24,636 bases of DNA, from the NCBI GenBank assembly GCA_910586725.1, contig CAJUJL010000040.1:1-24636 (forward strand). Direction: 5' to 3'. The stretch is from an uncultured Lachnospiraceae bacterium (lineage in GTDB: Bacteria; Bacillota; Clostridia; Lachnospirales; Lachnospiraceae). The notes beneath the pieces are model-generated. The model did not search any database and had not been told where the DNA came from. It was given only the letters and a program-made list of their open reading frames with translations. The position numbers and the translations under genes were made by a program. Shown here in pieces: positions 22,973 through 24,636 of this stretch (position 1 is its first letter; each line of letters begins with the position of its first letter).

Positions 22973-23668
22973 TTACCTAACAACTTTCAGGGTATTTACT
23001 CTTACGCCCGGTCCCATAGAAGGCGCAAGCGTAATGCTCTTAATAAACTGTCCTTTCACGCTGCTTGGTCTTGCTTTGTTGACTGCATCCATAAGAGTTT
23101 GGAAGTTGTCCGCTAATTGTTCTTCTGTAAAGGATGCTTTTCCAATTGGCACATGAATAATATTGCTCTTGTCTAATCTATACTCAATCTTACCGGCCTT
23201 GATATCCGCAATTGCTTTTGTAACATCCATCGTAACTGTTCCGGCTTTTGGATTTGGCATTAAGCCTTTTGGTCCAAGTACGCGTCCTAACCGTCCTACA
23301 ACGCCCATCATATCCGGGGTCGCAACTACTACATCAAAATCAAGCCATCCTTCTTTCTGGATTTTCGGAATCAGTTCCTCGCCGCCAACGAAATCCGCAC
23401 CCGCTGCCTGTGCTTCGTCAAGCTTTGTTCCTTTTGCAAAAACCAGAACGCGAACGGTTTTACCCGTTCCGTGAGGCAGTACTACCGCGCCACGAATCTG
23501 CTGTTCTGCGTGACGTCCGTCACAACCGGTTCTGATATGAGCTTCGATTGTTTCATCAAACTTTGCAACTGCCGCTTTTTTTGCCAAAGCAACAGCCTCT
23601 TCTTTATCGTATAAAGCTGTCTTGTCAATTGCCTTTGCAGCTTCTAAATATCTCTTTCCTCTTTTCAT
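22973..23668 (-). CDS. rplA: 50S ribosomal protein L1
   Basis: L1 forms the mobile stalk at the E site and, in many bacteria, represses the L11 operon through mRNA binding. It has 231 residues from the ATG at 23668 (MKRGKRYLEAAKAIDK) after AGGAGGTT; the longer frame to 23713 is rejected. Family motifs are GTGKTVRVLVFAKG, GRVLGPKGLMPNPKAGTVT and the tail SMGPGVRVNTLKVVR. It is 69 nt after rplK, with a GC hairpin in the spacer, and is probably co-transcribed with nusG and rplK. Confidence 0.98.
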   Translation of the reverse strand: MKRGKRYLEAAKAIDKTALYDKEEAVALAKKAAVAKFDETIEAHIRTGCDGRHAEQQIRGAVVLPHGTGKTVRVLVFAKGTKLDEAQAAGADFVGGEELIPKIQKEGWLDFDVVVATPDMMGVVGRLGRVLGPKGLMPNPKAGTVTMDVTKAIADIKAGKIEYRLDKSNIIHVPIGKASFTEEQLADNFQTLMDAVNKARPSSVKGQFIKSITLAPSMGPGVRVNTLKVVR

Positions 23669-23694
23669 GATATAACCTCCTGTGGTGTTATCGG

Positions 23695-23707
23695 GGGAGC
23701 GTCTCCC
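23695..23707 (-). other. GC-rich hairpin in the rplK-rplA spacer
   Basis: GGGAG (23695-23699) and CTCCC (23703-23707) form a compact stem with a 3-nt loop and no T tract. It might be a processing or regulatory site in the L11-L1 mRNA. L1-binding sites are GC-rich stem loops, but this one lacks enough features to claim it. Confidence 0.3.
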
Positions 23708-23737
23708 TCCCACTATTTACTTGTTAAAGCCTCCGGA

Positions 23738-24163
23738 CTACTCTTCCACCGTTACGCCCATCGACCTTGCCGTACCCGCGATCATGCTCATAGCCGCTTC
23801 TATGGATGCCGCGTTTAAATCCGGCATTTTCATCTCTGCAATTTCCTGAAGCTTCGCTTTGGAAATCGTTGCAACCTTTGTTTTGTTTGGTTCCGCGGAA
23901 CCGGATTTGATGCTGCACGCCTTTTTAATTAACACCGGAGCGGGCGGAGTCTTTGTAATAAAGCTGAAACTTCTGTCTGCGTAAACCGTGATTACTACGG
24001 GAATAATCAAATCTCCCTGATCTGCCGTTCTCGCATTGAACTGTTTTGTAAACTCCACAATGTTTACACCGTGCTGTCCTAATGCAGGTCCAACCGGAGG
24101 AGCTGGTGTTGCCTTTCCGGCAGGGATCTGCAGCTTAATATATCCTTGTACTTTCTTTGCCAT
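23738..24163 (-). CDS. rplK: 50S ribosomal protein L11
   Basis: L11 binds the GTPase-associated centre of 23S rRNA and is needed for stringent-response sensing; thiostrepton binds there too. It has 141 residues, standard length. The N-terminal domain carries LQIPAGKATPAPPVGPALGQ, with the conserved proline-rich segment that contacts thiostrepton. The C-terminal RNA-binding domain ends in AGTARSMGVTVEE. The ATG follows AAGGAGG. It lies 15 nt after nusG, clearly in the same operon. Confidence 0.98.
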   Translation of the reverse strand: MAKKVQGYIKLQIPAGKATPAPPVGPALGQHGVNIVEFTKQFNARTADQGDLIIPVVITVYADRSFSFITKTPPAPVLIKKACSIKSGSAEPNKTKVATISKAKLQEIAEMKMPDLNAASIEAAMSMIAGTARSMGVTVEE

Positions 24164-24178
24164 TTGGAATTAACCTCC

Positions 24179-24636
24179 TTAATTCATCTTCTTTACTTCT
24201 GCGAAACTGATTTCTACCGGCGTCTCGCGGCCGAACAATTCAACATTGATGGTAACAATCTGTTTCCCATGGTTCATCGACTGGATCACACCGATGGTAT
24301 CTTTCCAGACCCCTCCGGTCACCACAATCGTATCGCCCTCTTCAAAATTAACCACAATGTCTTCTCTCTTGATTCCCAGCGGCATCATTTCTTCGTCTGT
24401 TAATGGCACAGGCTTCGATCCGGGCCCGACAAATCCCGTAACGCCCCTTGTATTCCTGACAACATACCAGGTATCATCATTCATAATCATGTTAATGAGT
24501 ACATACCCTGGAAACATCTTCTTGGAAACCTGCTTCTTTGCACCGTTTTTCATCTCAAAAACATCCTGCATCGGAACTCTCACTTCAAGAATCTGATCCT
24601 CTAAATGTCTGTTTTCAATTGTCTTGTCAATGTTTG
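24179..24636 (-). CDS. nusG: Transcription termination/antitermination protein NusG (5' end outside window)
   Basis: The frame is open to the right edge of the window, giving 151 full codons; about 20 N-terminal residues (the start of the NGN domain) are missing. The NGN domain is recognised by NRHLEDQILEVRVPMQDVFE and KKMFPGYVLINM, then NTRGVTGFVG. The KOW domain near the end has EGDTIVVTGGVWKDTIGVIQ. NusG binds RNA polymerase and modulates pausing and termination. A GTG at 24583 is an internal codon, not the start, because NusG sequence continues upstream of it. It is the first gene of the nusG-rplK-rplA unit seen here; its promoter is not in view. Confidence 0.97.
   Translation of the reverse strand, partial: NIDKTIENRHLEDQILEVRVPMQDVFEMKNGAKKQVSKKMFPGYVLINMIMNDDTWYVVRNTRGVTGFVGPGSKPVPLTDEEMMPLGIKREDIVVNFEEGDTIVVTGGVWKDTIGVIQSMNHGKQIVTINVELFGRETPVEISFAEVKKMN

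Noticed and set aside
1..24636. Search by eye for tRNA or rRNA genes, CRISPR arrays and transposase genes
   Set aside because: No cloverleaf, no regularly spaced repeats and no transposase-like reading frame were seen in the gaps.

Overview
The window is a chromosomal segment of a Gram-positive Clostridia member, most likely Lachnospiraceae. The evidence is the form of the EF-G, EF-Tu and RpoB N-termini, strong AGGAGG ribosome binding sites, near-consensus sigma-A promoters, and a FIVAR/leucine-rich-repeat surface protein of the type common in that family. The species cannot be read from the sequence alone. Almost every gene is on the minus strand, so transcription runs from high to low coordinates.

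Layout in transcription order: nusG (5' end outside the window), rplK, rplA; a consensus promoter, an L10-type leader and an attenuator hairpin; rplJ, rplL and a bidirectional terminator. Then comes an accessory block that separates rplL from rpoB. It holds a plus-strand XRE regulator, a divergent 99-residue membrane protein with a 15-bp palindrome between the two, and a DUF4190 and DUF2752 membrane-protein pair behind two overlapping promoters. After a terminator, rpoB and rpoC follow from their own promoter and end at a strong terminator.

Next is a 5.35-kb gene for a very large secreted modular protein (discoidin-like, LamG-like, Ig-like, FIVAR and LRR modules). A single in-frame TAA splits it into two open frames. 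It has its own promoter and a terminator-like hairpin. The str operon rpsL-rpsG-fusA-tuf follows from a perfect consensus promoter, with a second promoter before tuf. Three start codons were moved from the longest ORF to non-ATG codons with good ribosome binding sites: TTG for fusA, GTG for rpsG and GTG for rplJ.

Beyond the tuf terminator lies an AT-rich accessory stretch. It has a possible integrase-tail scar, a three-gene minus-strand operon of unknown function (62, 237 and 106 residues), and the end of a plus-strand gene. The first and last proteins of that operon share a 17-residue motif, NYxxKNIExIDxxxSxD. This makes the operon the best candidate here for an undescribed multi-protein system. 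The core genes look intact and carry the usual functional motifs, including the drug-sensitive forms of the rifampicin and streptomycin sites.
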